Shown here: positions 17,599-26,337 of the stretch, in pieces
Layout of the letters: the number at the start of each line of letters is the position of its first letter
How positions within the stretch are numbered: position 1 is the stretch's first letter
Source of the DNA: Maribacter_C sp047345145
GTDB taxonomy: Bacteria > Bacteroidota > Bacteroidia > Flavobacteriales > Flavobacteriaceae
Direction: 5' to 3'
Assembly: GCF_047345145.1 (NCBI RefSeq)
Contig: NZ_JBLFER010000003.1
Coordinates: 1 to 64,000, forward strand
Length of the DNA stretch: 64,000 nucleotides
Program-made: the position numbers and the translations under genes
Notes under the pieces: model-generated
What the model was told of the DNA's origin: nothing
The model's input: only the letters and a program-made list of their open reading frames with translations
Database searches by the model: none

Positions 17599-17868
17599 CT
17601 TCATTGGTAATTGTAATACGGGTTTTTGTACCCTATTAGGAACCCTTAACTACAACTAACCGATAATCAATTCAAGTTATTTTCTGTGACGGTAAATAGA
17701 AGGTCAATTAACATCTTACCAAATTCTGATTGTCAACGAATTAAGGGTGTTTCCGAAACTTTCTCTAGTAAATGTGTGATCCCTTTTTCAGGACTCTTTA
17801 CATCGCGCCTATTGAACATGGTTTCACAATTGCGGATGGACTCTCTGAACTATACTTCCGAAAAGTAA
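17599..17868. other. Gene-free right part of the cargo block
   Basis: I see no supported gene. It contains AATACGGGTTTTTGTA at 17615-17630, which differs by one base from 10721-10736, so similar sequence lies on both sides of the Hachiman and helicase-nuclease genes. Confidence 0.4.
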
Positions 17869-17901
17869 AACTCTTTACAGAATCCGCTTTTTGTAAAGAG
17901 T
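17866..17901 (-). terminator. Right cargo-border hairpin, probable tra operon terminator
   Basis: An inverted repeat (17870-17882 with 17889-17901, one G-U pair) is followed on the minus strand by TTTTACTTTT, eight bases past the traN stop. It can end the tra operon. Its stem is nearly identical to that at 6878-6911. Confidence 0.6.
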
Positions 17902-17909
17902 GTTAATGA

Positions 17910-18734
17910 CTATAACCTCCTTCTTAATATCAATTCCCGGTTTCCTTTCAATTCCTTAAGCCTTAATTCCAGTTTTTCATTATCGCCCAAAGTAAATTTC
18001 GGTAGTATATAAACAAACCTTGAAATCTCCGCATGCCTAGTTTTGTCAGGCATTTTATAAACATATTGAGGCTCTAGAGGTACGGATTGATATGAAGCTC
18101 TTCGTTTCTCATTACCTATGACCATCGCTACTTTCAGATAATCAATGTCAAAATCAATACCCGATTCGTTCTTGATCTCAAACTGCATAAAGACCAAATC
18201 TTCGAAATAGATCATATTCTTAATGGCCAATGAAACACCTTCTTTTCGCTTGAAAACATTCTTTCGTTCCGGTCGTTTAAGCATTGCTTTTGATGATTTT
18301 TCCAAAAATGCTTTGGTGTATTGCTTATGAACAACCAAATTGGAATCCAGTTTTATAGTATCGCGAATTACCAGAGATTCCCTTTGATGCTCGTACCCAA
18401 TACTTTCCGTAAAGGAAACAAAACGGTTCATCTCCTTTAATGAATCGGCGTACTTGATGATGTATGAATATACCTTGCCATCGGTAGTGACCACAAGAAG
18501 ATTACTTTGTTTTCCTTTGGTTGCCTTTAACAGCCCCAAAGGTTGTGCACGCTCCCGATTATAGCTAAAGACAAAGTTATTTGCTCCGACGATTCCCTGA
18601 CGGATATTCGTTGGGAAGAAGAGGGCCAGGTTCATTTTTTCATTGGCATAAATGGTATCCAACTGTTGAGGCTCTTGGGCAAATGTAGTATTACCCAAAG
18701 TCGCCAAAAGAAAAATCAAGAATGTATGTCTCAT
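17910..18734 (-). CDS. traN: Conjugative transfer protein TraN (VirB9-like, DUF4138)
   Basis: This 274-residue protein has a signal peptide (FLIFLLATLGNTTFAQ) and a beta-rich body matching Bacteroides TraN, the outer-membrane-associated VirB9-like part of the transfer channel. It is the last gene of the tra operon and overlaps traM by four bases (ATGA). A hairpin follows the stop. It would assemble with TraM across the periplasm. Confidence 0.85.
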   Translation of the reverse strand: MRHTFLIFLLATLGNTTFAQEPQQLDTIYANEKMNLALFFPTNIRQGIVGANNFVFSYNRERAQPLGLLKATKGKQSNLLVVTTDGKVYSYIIKYADSLKEMNRFVSFTESIGYEHQRESLVIRDTIKLDSNLVVHKQYTKAFLEKSSKAMLKRPERKNVFKRKEGVSLAIKNMIYFEDLVFMQFEIKNESGIDFDIDYLKVAMVIGNEKRRASYQSVPLEPQYVYKMPDKTRHAEISRFVYILPKFTLGDNEKLELRLKELKGNRELILRRRL

Positions 18735-19669
18735 AGCTTCGGTTTTAAAATGAGTTTGTAATTATTGTTGACCGTAACCTTGACGTTACGGTTATTGCGT
18801 TGAAATACTTTTTTCACCCCGCTTACCCCAGTATTGACCGCCCCTGAAACATCAGGAACGCCGGGAATATTGAATTCAGAAATCGCATCGCTTAAGACCT
18901 CGTTGAAGACATCGCCCCGAAAACTATTTCGTATGTAAATGCCTTCCAGTCCGTCGGCATTATCATAGGCCTTTAGCTTCAGCGGAATTCCTTCTATATT
19001 TTCCACATTTAAGATGACCCGGTTCGGCCGGAACTTGACAATTCCATAGAGCAGTGTATTTTTTTTAATCTCCAAACCTTGAAGGGTCGTGTTTTGTATT
19101 ACCCGCATTTGCAATCGGTCATTTACCCTTATGGTCTGCTCTCCATCGATCTCGACTACCAAAGACTCACCGGTGCCGTCCGCCAAAACTTGTGGACTGA
19201 CCGCAAAGAACAATTGATGCTCCAGACCCATTGCCTTCAATGGCGAAATGGTATCCTTTGTATCGATTACCTCACTTTTCTTTCTTCGCTTTTTACGTAA
19301 TGGTTTTCGGGTTCCCGAAGTTGTAGAATCTTGGGAGTAATCTATACGACCGATTCGGTATATGCTATCCACTATACGTTGTTTCTTTTTGTCCAAAAGG
19401 TCTTCATCGTATATCCCTGATTCATCCAAGAAACGTTCGTCATAGATGCTAGGGGCAATACGTTCCCTTTCATCTTTTATGGCATCCACTGCTACCTTTT
19501 TGGAGGAGTACATATCCTCCCCATCTTCCAGTTCGGGCACCAAAGTCTGTTGGAGTTCGTTGGCACTATCATCATCCGAACCCAAAACAAAAACCGAATA
19601 ACCGATGATGAATAAGATGACCACTCCGATGACCGCTGCAAACACTATTTTCTTTTTGTCCATTTTCAT
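18731..19669 (-). CDS. traM: Conjugative transfer protein TraM (VirB10-like)
   Basis: This 312-residue protein has a single N-terminal membrane helix (residues about 7-29), a charged, poorly ordered middle (about 35-150) and a C-terminal beta domain with the NTTLQGLEIKKNTLLYGIVK segment typical of VirB10/TraM. VirB10-like proteins bridge inner and outer membrane in type IV secretion. It lies between traK and traN in the usual Bacteroides order. Confidence 0.87.
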   Translation of the reverse strand: MKMDKKKIVFAAVIGVVILFIIGYSVFVLGSDDDSANELQQTLVPELEDGEDMYSSKKVAVDAIKDERERIAPSIYDERFLDESGIYDEDLLDKKKQRIVDSIYRIGRIDYSQDSTTSGTRKPLRKKRRKKSEVIDTKDTISPLKAMGLEHQLFFAVSPQVLADGTGESLVVEIDGEQTIRVNDRLQMRVIQNTTLQGLEIKKNTLLYGIVKFRPNRVILNVENIEGIPLKLKAYDNADGLEGIYIRNSFRGDVFNEVLSDAISEFNIPGVPDVSGAVNTGVSGVKKVFQRNNRNVKVTVNNNYKLILKPKL

Positions 19670-19690
19670 AGCTCGTTTTTTAAGTTCAAT

Positions 19691-20305
19691 TCACTCTTGC
19701 TCTTTTACCTTCTTCAGGGAATTCTCGAAATAATCAGTAATGAGCAGACCATGGGTGTTCTTGGGATAGTTTCGGTCTACCGTAATAAGTCCTCCTGTCG
19801 AGACCATTTCATAGCGGTCGATGACAGAGCCCCTGTTGATTTCAAAAACGGTGATAGTTTTAAAGCGATAGGGTTCTGTCCTTAAATCCACTTGTGATTC
19901 GACACTCAATACTTTTTGCACCAGGGAATATTGTAATATCCGGTTATAGACCCCATCAGCCTTTTTCTGCCGATAGACATTGTCGACTGTGCTGTTTCCA
20001 AGCCAAAGTGCCTTTTCAAGATTACTCTCATAATTACTGTCATCGATTCCATAGAAGTATTCATGGAACAGTTGCAAATGAGACAATGCCTCGACCTGAA
20101 GGTTTTCTTTTTGGGAAACCAATTTCAGGGGAATTACAGAACCATCCGTATTCACGGCAAAAGCACTATCCATCGCTTTTTGGTACATATTGAATACCAT
20201 CACCCCTGAAAATACGCTTGATAAAAGTGCTGTAACAGTTACTATAATCGTTACATAGCGGTTCAATTTGAGTACATCATAAATGTTCTTATACGGTAGT
20301 TTCAT
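19691..20305 (-). CDS. traK: Conjugative transfer protein TraK (VirB8-like)
   Basis: This 204-residue protein has a short cytoplasmic N-terminus, one transmembrane helix (about 17-38) and a periplasmic domain, as in VirB8/TraK. The motif RYVTIIVTVTALLSSVFSGV and the late KNTHGLLI segment match Bacteroides TraK. It is 21 bases upstream of traM. VirB8-like proteins nucleate the inner-membrane channel complex. Confidence 0.85.
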   Translation of the reverse strand: MKLPYKNIYDVLKLNRYVTIIVTVTALLSSVFSGVMVFNMYQKAMDSAFAVNTDGSVIPLKLVSQKENLQVEALSHLQLFHEYFYGIDDSNYESNLEKALWLGNSTVDNVYRQKKADGVYNRILQYSLVQKVLSVESQVDLRTEPYRFKTITVFEINRGSVIDRYEMVSTGGLITVDRNYPKNTHGLLITDYFENSLKKVKEQE

Positions 20306-20361
20306 TTTTATATTTTTTCATATTTACATTAATAATCTCATGAATAAATTGCCTGCGGGTG

Positions 20362-21204
20362 CTACCCGCTGAAGAGTTTTAGCGTAAAGGAGGTCGCCCT
20401 CTTGTAAAGTTTGAATTTTAGGAAGACGATAAACCCGATAGTCGCGGCTTCCACTAAAATCTTGATGGTGGTATTGTCCGTTGGCCCTCCCCAAAGGTTC
20501 GTCCAGAAATTGGCATTGATTTCCGAATACAATTGGTTCACGAAAATGTTGACCAGAAAAAAAGCTGGTACGAGCATATAGACCGCTGCATACAACTTGA
20601 AAAAAGTGTAGGCCATAGTTCTGAATTTCTCAAAAACCGCCAAACTGATGACCAAAGGAAAAAAGGCCTGCATGATTCCCAAAAGGAAATACCGTTCCGC
20701 CAAGAACAGGGGATAGATGAACAGATCGATCATCCAAAGGATCAATCCTATAAAAAAACTGAACATCTTGATGCCGAATACGGGGGTGACCAAAGCTTCG
20801 TACAATAAGGCCCAAGCTTTCTTGGCCGTATCGAAAGCACCAACATCTTCTTCAATCGGAATTTCCTGTAATTGCAGCGGAATCAAAGCAGGAGCAGTAT
20901 CACGATACTGACCTTCGATAGCCACCAAAATACCATCCAAAAAGCCCAGGATCTGTGTCGAGAATATGACCAATAGTACCATAACAAAATTCTTGGCGAG
21001 ATCCCTTGGGGACAATCCCCATGAATATCCTTCCTTATCGGCAACTCCTTCATTGTATTTTTTGAGGATATTGACCAAAAAGAACAGCACGGCCAAGACC
21101 TTGATACCACGAATGGTATAGGTAGAGAAGTCGGTGCCCTTGATCGTCTCAAAGACAGCGTCCACATATTCAAGTCCTATGCTCAAGGAAATCATGAGTT
21201 CCAT
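20362..21204 (-). CDS. traJ: Conjugative transfer protein TraJ (VirB6-like)
   Basis: This polytopic inner-membrane protein has at least five hydrophobic segments. I place the start at ATG 21204 (280 residues, MELMISLSIG), because this begins one base after the upstream stop; a longer frame to 21249 would overlap that gene. The family is the VirB6-like channel protein TraJ. The short N-terminal helix and the SWGLSPRDLAKNF loop agree with other Bacteroidota TraJ proteins. It lies between the DUF4141 gene and traK. Confidence 0.85.
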   Translation of the reverse strand: MELMISLSIGLEYVDAVFETIKGTDFSTYTIRGIKVLAVLFFLVNILKKYNEGVADKEGYSWGLSPRDLAKNFVMVLLVIFSTQILGFLDGILVAIEGQYRDTAPALIPLQLQEIPIEEDVGAFDTAKKAWALLYEALVTPVFGIKMFSFFIGLILWMIDLFIYPLFLAERYFLLGIMQAFFPLVISLAVFEKFRTMAYTFFKLYAAVYMLVPAFFLVNIFVNQLYSEINANFWTNLWGGPTDNTTIKILVEAATIGFIVFLKFKLYKRATSFTLKLFSG

Positions 21205-21205
21205 T

Positions 21206-21793
21206 TTAGTAATTTGTTTTTCGGTTATTGATTTTGTCCTGCATTTCACGAAAGGCGATGATATCCCGATACCGCTCAGTCTTACGCTCGATTTCGGTCA
21301 CCATTTCCTTGGACTCTTGTTGATGTACACGGATGGCCCTCATGCGTTCCCCATCCGTCAATTTCAAATGGTCGCTGGACAGGATTTCGTTTATGAATTC
21401 CAGGTCCTCCGTAGCTTGATCCAAGATGGCGTTGAACGATGTCGATATCCGTTCCACCTCATCCGCCCTGATATGAGGTGAATTAAGGATATCCCTTAAA
21501 TCTCCCTGCACCATATCATAGAGGCGTTTGTTATTGCGGATGAGTTCTTGCACGGCCTTTAGTTTTTCAATGGCAGCACTGACCTTTTCGATGTTCTCTT
21601 TCTGTTTCTTCAGGAATTTGACCGTCTTGATGATATTGGCGGTCTGTTTTCCAGCTTCCAACAGTTGTTTGACAAATGAGATAAAGTTCACATTGTCGTA
21701 AACAGGTATACCCTGAGCCGTGGTACGGCCGGGCATTGTTAAGGCCAGTATCAGGGATGCCGTAAACACTATTTTTTTAATTCCAATTTTCAT
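21206..21793 (-). CDS. DUF4141-type transfer protein (TraI/VirB5-like)
   Basis: This 195-residue secreted protein has a signal peptide (residues 1-26, ending TTAQG) and a long helical body (about 40-190) without cysteines. In CTnDOT-like operons the gene between traG and traJ is this DUF4141 protein, often called TraI. Its place and helical make-up suggest a VirB5-like component of the channel or pilus. It is not the relaxase that carries the name TraI in F plasmids. Confidence 0.75.
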   Translation of the reverse strand: MKIGIKKIVFTASLILALTMPGRTTAQGIPVYDNVNFISFVKQLLEAGKQTANIIKTVKFLKKQKENIEKVSAAIEKLKAVQELIRNNKRLYDMVQGDLRDILNSPHIRADEVERISTSFNAILDQATEDLEFINEILSSDHLKLTDGERMRAIRVHQQESKEMVTEIERKTERYRDIIAFREMQDKINNRKTNY

Positions 21794-21859
21794 GATTTCC
21801 GGGTTTTATGATGACCAAACTTTTGATTTCGTCATCTGATTGAACTTTTATTAGTTATG

Positions 21860-24268
21860 CTATGCAGCTTTGCGTTCCAAGAACCGCTTGATGGCTATTT
21901 CCATATTGTCTTCCTCTTTATAAAGGGCCATTATGGCCTCGTTGTCGGAGCCGTCCGTGAGATAGGCTGCGAATACTTCTGGCGGTACTTCCAATCGGAA
22001 GATGTTGCTTTCCTTTCCGATCTTGATGAACATTTCGGTGTATTTGCGTTCACCAGTAAGGTCGTTCTTGATGGATTTCAACTGGTTGAGGTCATGGCTG
22101 GATAGGTTGAGCCGTTTTATCAATTCATCATAACCTTTTTCGTTGTTCAGGCTGTAAATGACCTGTGTGTTTTCAAGGATACTTGCGGATGTGGAATTAT
22201 CAGGAAGTTGGTTGATCGACTGTAAAATAATCCCAATGGCCCCTTCCTGCTTTCGGATGGCCTGATAATAGAATTCCACGCTCTCCAATACATTGGGAAA
22301 CTTCAACTGTTTGGCGAACTCATCGAAAAGGATGATTCCCTTTTCTTCCTTGTTTCGCCAAATGGTGCGTTGGATTGCCGTTTTGATAAGCTTGAGCATT
22401 ACCGAAAGGATTTCTTTATTGTCCTTGACCTCGTCGAGTTCGAATACGATCAATCGCTTGTCCTCTATTTTATAGGATTGATCTTCGCTCATCTCGAATA
22501 GGAAACTGTACAATCCTCCTTCCACATATTCCGAAAGGATGTGCAAGAAGTTGGTAATGTTGAAATAAGCCTTATCGATACCAAGGGTTTCCAAAAATCG
22601 TTCTCGATTATTTCGGATAAAGCCATAAAAGCTTTCCAAGGAATGGGCCTCGGTAACGGTTTTGTAATAATGTTGAAGGATTTTCTTTAGCGATACGGAT
22701 TGTGCTTTGGTCACTTTCAGATCCGATGCCAGCAGTTCAAACAGAAAGACGGAAAGATCTTCCAATCGTTCTGGACTGATATCGTTTACATCCGAGATAT
22801 AAAAGGGGTTGATACCTAAGTTCTTTCCGCTCTCATAACGCAGAACAGTATACTGCTCAGGGTATAACTGTGCGAACTTGGTATACGAACCCCCTAAGTC
22901 GATAATGACCAGACGGACATCCATCTCAAAATATTGGCGTAGGATGTTGTTGGCCAGAAAGGATTTTCCTTCTCCCGTTGGGGCGAATATGGCAAAGTTC
23001 CTTGCCTTGATGCGTTTCTTCTTTTCATCCCAAACATCTTTAAGTACGGGAATGTTATGTTCCCTGTCATTGAAGATGATACCCGTTTTATCGGATTGAT
23101 AATTCGTATTGTTTATCAGCAAGCACAAGGCATGCTTCAAATCGGTTACATAGAGATCTTCATTTGAAAAGTTGGAGGCGAAACAGCAAAAACTATTTAG
23201 AAAGTAGTTTTTCCGCTCTTCACTGCTAGGATAGTAGGGGGTTATATCCAATTCCTTGAACTCCGTTTTTATTTGTGAAGCAATTTTTTCGAGTTGTTTT
23301 TCCTCTTTGTGCCAGTAGATGACATTTAGGTGTCCTCGAATGATTCGCGAACTATCATCCGTATTGATTTGCTCTTGAATGTGTTGAATTTTTTTAAGGA
23401 TGACCTTGTTCTGAGAACCGAAGTTGGAACTCTTGTTCAGCTCCTCGATTTTCTTGTCCAATAGCTTTCGCCATTTTTGTTTGTCATCGAGATAGATAAT
23501 CTGGTTGACTACATGGTTTTCATTTAGGGAAAGCCCTAGTCCATCAATAAATCCTTGATGAAAACTAAAGTCGTCAGAGGTAAAGCGCTCGTTTATTTTG
23601 CTGGTCTGGACTTTCTCCCCAAAACAGCTTTCGCTGTTCACGGTAAGTACATCGAAATGATTCTCCCCTATTTGGATGTCTTTTCTTCCGAGTTCTATAG
23701 CTGTATCGAAACCTTCATTATAGCCATTGAAATAAGCATCAGTGATGCTTATTATTTTATCTGCACTAAGGGGTGCCAATGACATCTTTCTTCCATTATT
23801 GATAAATGAAACCGAGTCGTTGACGGCCGCTTTGAAACGCTGCAGATTTTCCTGTAGAACTTCGGGAATCTTTGCATCCGCTTTGCGAAAGGGGTTGACA
23901 TATTTTGAGTTGTTGAGTTGTTTGTTCTTGGTTAGTGTAAAGAAGAGATACCCTTGGTGTTCCATATGCTCCCTTCCCTTAAAGTAGTCGTGCGTGGCCT
24001 TGGATAGAAAGGTGTTATTGGGTAGGTTTTTCGAAGTGAAGGATTTTTTGAAATAAACGTCCTGTTTATGCACTACAGTTCCGACAGGTAAGGATTTCAT
24101 GGCCTGGAACCAATTGCTATGAAGGTCCTCGAAATCCTTTTCCGAAAGGGAATAGATTTCAGGTAGCTCTACCTTATAACATGCCACGACATTCCCGTTG
24201 TTACAAAACAACAGATGATCTTTGATGTCCGCTATGGGATGATATTTAGAGATATTGATCTTCGACAT
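21860..24268 (-). CDS. traG: Conjugation ATPase TraG (VirB4-like)
   Basis: This 802-residue protein is the largest of the operon. Walker A is FAPTGEGKSF at about 430 and Walker B is GIILFDEFAK at about 650, with a long N-terminal domain of the VirB4 type. VirB4 ATPases power pilus and channel assembly at the inner membrane. Its start overlaps the end of traF by 23 bases. No frame damage is seen, so the transfer apparatus looks functional. Confidence 0.92.
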   Translation of the reverse strand: MSKINISKYHPIADIKDHLLFCNNGNVVACYKVELPEIYSLSEKDFEDLHSNWFQAMKSLPVGTVVHKQDVYFKKSFTSKNLPNNTFLSKATHDYFKGREHMEHQGYLFFTLTKNKQLNNSKYVNPFRKADAKIPEVLQENLQRFKAAVNDSVSFINNGRKMSLAPLSADKIISITDAYFNGYNEGFDTAIELGRKDIQIGENHFDVLTVNSESCFGEKVQTSKINERFTSDDFSFHQGFIDGLGLSLNENHVVNQIIYLDDKQKWRKLLDKKIEELNKSSNFGSQNKVILKKIQHIQEQINTDDSSRIIRGHLNVIYWHKEEKQLEKIASQIKTEFKELDITPYYPSSEERKNYFLNSFCCFASNFSNEDLYVTDLKHALCLLINNTNYQSDKTGIIFNDREHNIPVLKDVWDEKKKRIKARNFAIFAPTGEGKSFLANNILRQYFEMDVRLVIIDLGGSYTKFAQLYPEQYTVLRYESGKNLGINPFYISDVNDISPERLEDLSVFLFELLASDLKVTKAQSVSLKKILQHYYKTVTEAHSLESFYGFIRNNRERFLETLGIDKAYFNITNFLHILSEYVEGGLYSFLFEMSEDQSYKIEDKRLIVFELDEVKDNKEILSVMLKLIKTAIQRTIWRNKEEKGIILFDEFAKQLKFPNVLESVEFYYQAIRKQEGAIGIILQSINQLPDNSTSASILENTQVIYSLNNEKGYDELIKRLNLSSHDLNQLKSIKNDLTGERKYTEMFIKIGKESNIFRLEVPPEVFAAYLTDGSDNEAIMALYKEEDNMEIAIKRFLERKAA

Positions 24269-24539
24269 GGTTCAGGATATTGTCTTTTTTATTACTGATA
24301 CTTTTAGGGAATACTTTTCTGATATTGAAAGTTTGGGTGCTGCTATTCATTTTATTCAGACCTATAAAGAGAGTGGCATTCCAGATAAAAAGAGAAAGCA
24401 CCATTATCAAGCTGAAAGAGAAAATGATAACCAACAGTGAGGCTACGACGGACACCATCAAAAGGGCAAATAGCGATATGGGCAGACCCCATATCAATGC
24501 CCCTTTGCGGATGTTCCGGTAAACCTCAAATGTTTTCAT
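24246..24539 (-). CDS. traF: Conjugative transfer protein TraF (VirB3-like, DUF4133)
   Basis: This 97-residue inner-membrane protein has two adjacent hydrophobic helices (about 15-60) and the N-terminal motif YRNIRKGALIWGL typical of the DUF4133/TraF family. VirB3-like proteins work with VirB4. It overlaps traG by 23 bases and follows traE by 32. Confidence 0.85.
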   Translation of the reverse strand: MKTFEVYRNIRKGALIWGLPISLFALLMVSVVASLLVIIFSFSLIMVLSLFIWNATLFIGLNKMNSSTQTFNIRKVFPKSISNKKDNILNHVEDQYL

Positions 24540-24571
24540 GTTTTTTTAATAAAATCCCGCGATGCGGGTCA

Positions 24572-24859
24572 TTACACGACTATTGAGATTAGATAGGTAA
24601 AGATGCCGACTACGGCACCGGCTATAAGTACGAATACTAATACCCTTGTAATACCCTTTTTGAGGTCTGCGTTCTCCCCAAAGAAGTGGCCCGCATTGAA
24701 CAGGAAACCAATTAGAAAGATGACCCCAAGGATAATGGGAAAGATGGCACGGATGGTATCCGACACATCGTTTACGGAATCTTCGATTCCACCGACCTGA
24801 GCGTAACTGGCAAGGCTCATAAACAGGAATGCCAGTGTTAGACTTTTAGCTTTTTCCAT
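24572..24859 (-). CDS. traE: Conjugative transfer protein TraE (VirB2-like, DUF4134)
   Basis: This 95-residue protein has a signal peptide (ending ASYAQ), then two hydrophobic helices, matching the DUF4134/TraE pilin-like family. It is the first gene of the tra operon on the minus strand. The 190-base gap upstream separates it from the divergent amidase and probably contains the operon promoter; I see no exact TAnnTTTG match to name it. Confidence 0.85.
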   Translation of the reverse strand: MEKAKSLTLAFLFMSLASYAQVGGIEDSVNDVSDTIRAIFPIILGVIFLIGFLFNAGHFFGENADLKKGITRVLVFVLIAGAVVGIFTYLISIVV

Positions 24860-25049
24860 AACTGATAATTTTAAGGTCGAAACATTTTCGGCCTGTGATT
24901 AATTATTATGAAATGTAGAAGTGGATTGTACTTTTTACCGAAGGATTCCTAAAAATTAACTAAGAATAGCGTTAATTTTTGATGGAAGTTCATGGTTTTG
25001 GAAGATTCGTTGAATATTGCTCAATGAAGAATCTGAAAATCATGAATCG

Positions 25050-25664
25050 ATGAGAGTGCCTATAATCTTCTTTATTTGTCTATTGATGTTGAGCAACAAC
25101 AACACAATCGGGCAGACATTAACTGCGGGACGAAAGGTGGTTGTTCTCGATGCGGGACATGGAGGTATTGATTCCGGTACAGTTTCGGAAGATGGACTTC
25201 AGGAAAAGGATGTCGTTCTAGACATTGTCCGGCAAATGAAAGATTGGAACAAAAGTTTGTTGGAATCCAAATATGATATCTATTTAACGAGGAATAGTGA
25301 TACGCTTATCTCATTGGACGATAGAACTAAACTTGTCAAACACATTAAGCCGGATGTTTTTATTTCGTTGCACTGTAATCATATAAGTGATTCAAACATA
25401 AAAGGCGTAGAAGTTTATACCTATGATAATAATGAACTATCCGAAATGTACGCCCAAACAATTTTGAATAAGCTAAATCAGAATCTGAGCTTTATGACCA
25501 AAGAACCAAAGCGGGGTAATTTTCAGGTTTTAAGGGAAACCAACAACTATTGTTCTGCCATATTGATAGAGATTGGGTATTTGTCGAATTCAGATGAATC
25601 AATCTATTTTGAAGATCTTGAGAATAGAAAGGCATTGGCCCTGGCTATTTTAATGGCGATATAA
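25050..25664 (+). CDS. N-acetylmuramoyl-L-alanine amidase (Amidase_3)
   Basis: This enzyme would cut the peptide from peptidoglycan. I use the ATG at 25050 (204 residues), which gives a signal-peptide-like N-terminus (MRVPIIFFICLLML) and not a charged extension. The zinc site is visible: His in DAGHGG, Glu in LQEKD and His in SLHCNH, with a catalytic Glu in LIEIGYLSN. It is transcribed away from traE. An amidase beside a tra operon probably opens the cell wall for the transfer channel, a role inferred from position. Confidence 0.85.
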   Translation: MRVPIIFFICLLMLSNNNTIGQTLTAGRKVVVLDAGHGGIDSGTVSEDGLQEKDVVLDIVRQMKDWNKSLLESKYDIYLTRNSDTLISLDDRTKLVKHIKPDVFISLHCNHISDSNIKGVEVYTYDNNELSEMYAQTILNKLNQNLSFMTKEPKRGNFQVLRETNNYCSAILIEIGYLSNSDESIYFEDLENRKALALAILMAI

Positions 25665-25673
25665 GAGAGAACT

Positions 25674-25781
25674 ATGAAAGAGCTGATATCAGAGGTCGTA
25701 AAGAGTATAGGAAGTATTGTTCCAGCGATGTATAAAGAAGTGGCCCAGTTCGTTAGGAATTGTAAAAACAAGAACTTATAA
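25674..25781 (+). CDS. Possible 35-residue peptide after the amidase
   Basis: ATG at 25674 is nine bases after the amidase stop and opens a 35-codon frame (MKELISEVVKSIGSIVPAM and a cysteine-containing basic tail). It looks amphipathic and could be co-transcribed. No family is recognised; a chance frame is possible. Confidence 0.3.
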   Translation: MKELISEVVKSIGSIVPAMYKEVAQFVRNCKNKNL

Positions 25782-25852
25782 GTGGCCAAAACTAGAATCT
25801 CATTACTTATTTGGCCACATATAGAACTTTCAATAGTAATTCTGATTTAAAA

Positions 25853-25874
25853 AATGCATGATATATCATGCATT
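25853..25874. promoter_or_regulatory. Operator palindrome 1 upstream of hipBA
   Basis: A perfect 22-base palindrome has the core ATGCATGATATATCATGCAT. Related half-sites recur at 25953-25964 (ATGATATTTCAT) and 25991-26007 (TGAAT and ATTCA arms around the hipB start). HipB-type proteins repress their own operon, so these are likely HipB operators. Confidence 0.7.
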
Positions 25875-25943
25875 AACTAAAGTTTTAGTACTTAGTGAAT
25901 GATTTTTAATACGAATTAAAATCAATTAATCAAAGAATATCTG

Positions 25944-25951
25944 TACATTTG
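25944..25951 (+). promoter_or_regulatory. Probable hipBA promoter -7 box
   Basis: TACATTTG matches the Bacteroidota TAnnTTTG box and lies 39 bases before hipB, between operators 1 and 2, so binding there would block transcription. No clear -33 element is seen. Confidence 0.5.
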
Positions 25952-25989
25952 AATGATATTTCATGCATTAAATAGATAAAAATGATATT

Positions 25990-26337
25990 ATGAATGATAA
26001 TTCATACATAAATTGGATTTCAATGAGCGATAAAGCTCTAATCGAAACAATAGGTGCTTTTATTCAACATCACAGATTAAATCAAAACAAATCACAAAGT
26101 GAGGTGGCAAAAGCAGCAGACATTAGTCGCTCCACACTTAGTCTATTGGAGCGTGGCGAAAAAGTATCGCTGAATAGTCTAATGCAAGTTTTACGAGTTC
26201 TTGATTTATTATACGTTATGGACGTTTTTAAAGTAAGTGATGAAATAAGTCCAATAGCATACGCTAAACTTAAAAAAAACAAAAGACAACGAGCTCGAAA
26301 CAAAACCACTAATTCAAATGAAGATTCAGAATGGTAG
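25990..26337 (+). CDS. hipB: HipB-like antitoxin (XRE helix-turn-helix)
   Basis: This 115-residue protein has an XRE domain at about residues 20-75 (KSQSEVAKAADISRSTLSLL). It would bind the operators upstream and neutralise HipA. I keep the ATG at 25990, but residue 12 (ATG at 26023) is an alternative and the third operator half-sites overlap the first start. It overlaps hipA by seven bases, the usual antitoxin-first order. Confidence 0.85.
   Translation: MNDNSYINWISMSDKALIETIGAFIQHHRLNQNKSQSEVAKAADISRSTLSLLERGEKVSLNSLMQVLRVLDLLYVMDVFKVSDEISPIAYAKLKKNKRQRARNKTTNSNEDSEW

Noticed and set aside
17686..17868. Plus-strand 60-codon frame after the helicase-nuclease
   Set aside because: Non-ATG start, no motif and no upstream signals. 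I treat the region as gene-free.
20533..20911. Plus-strand frames inside traJ
   Set aside because: They are antisense shadows of a clear membrane protein gene.
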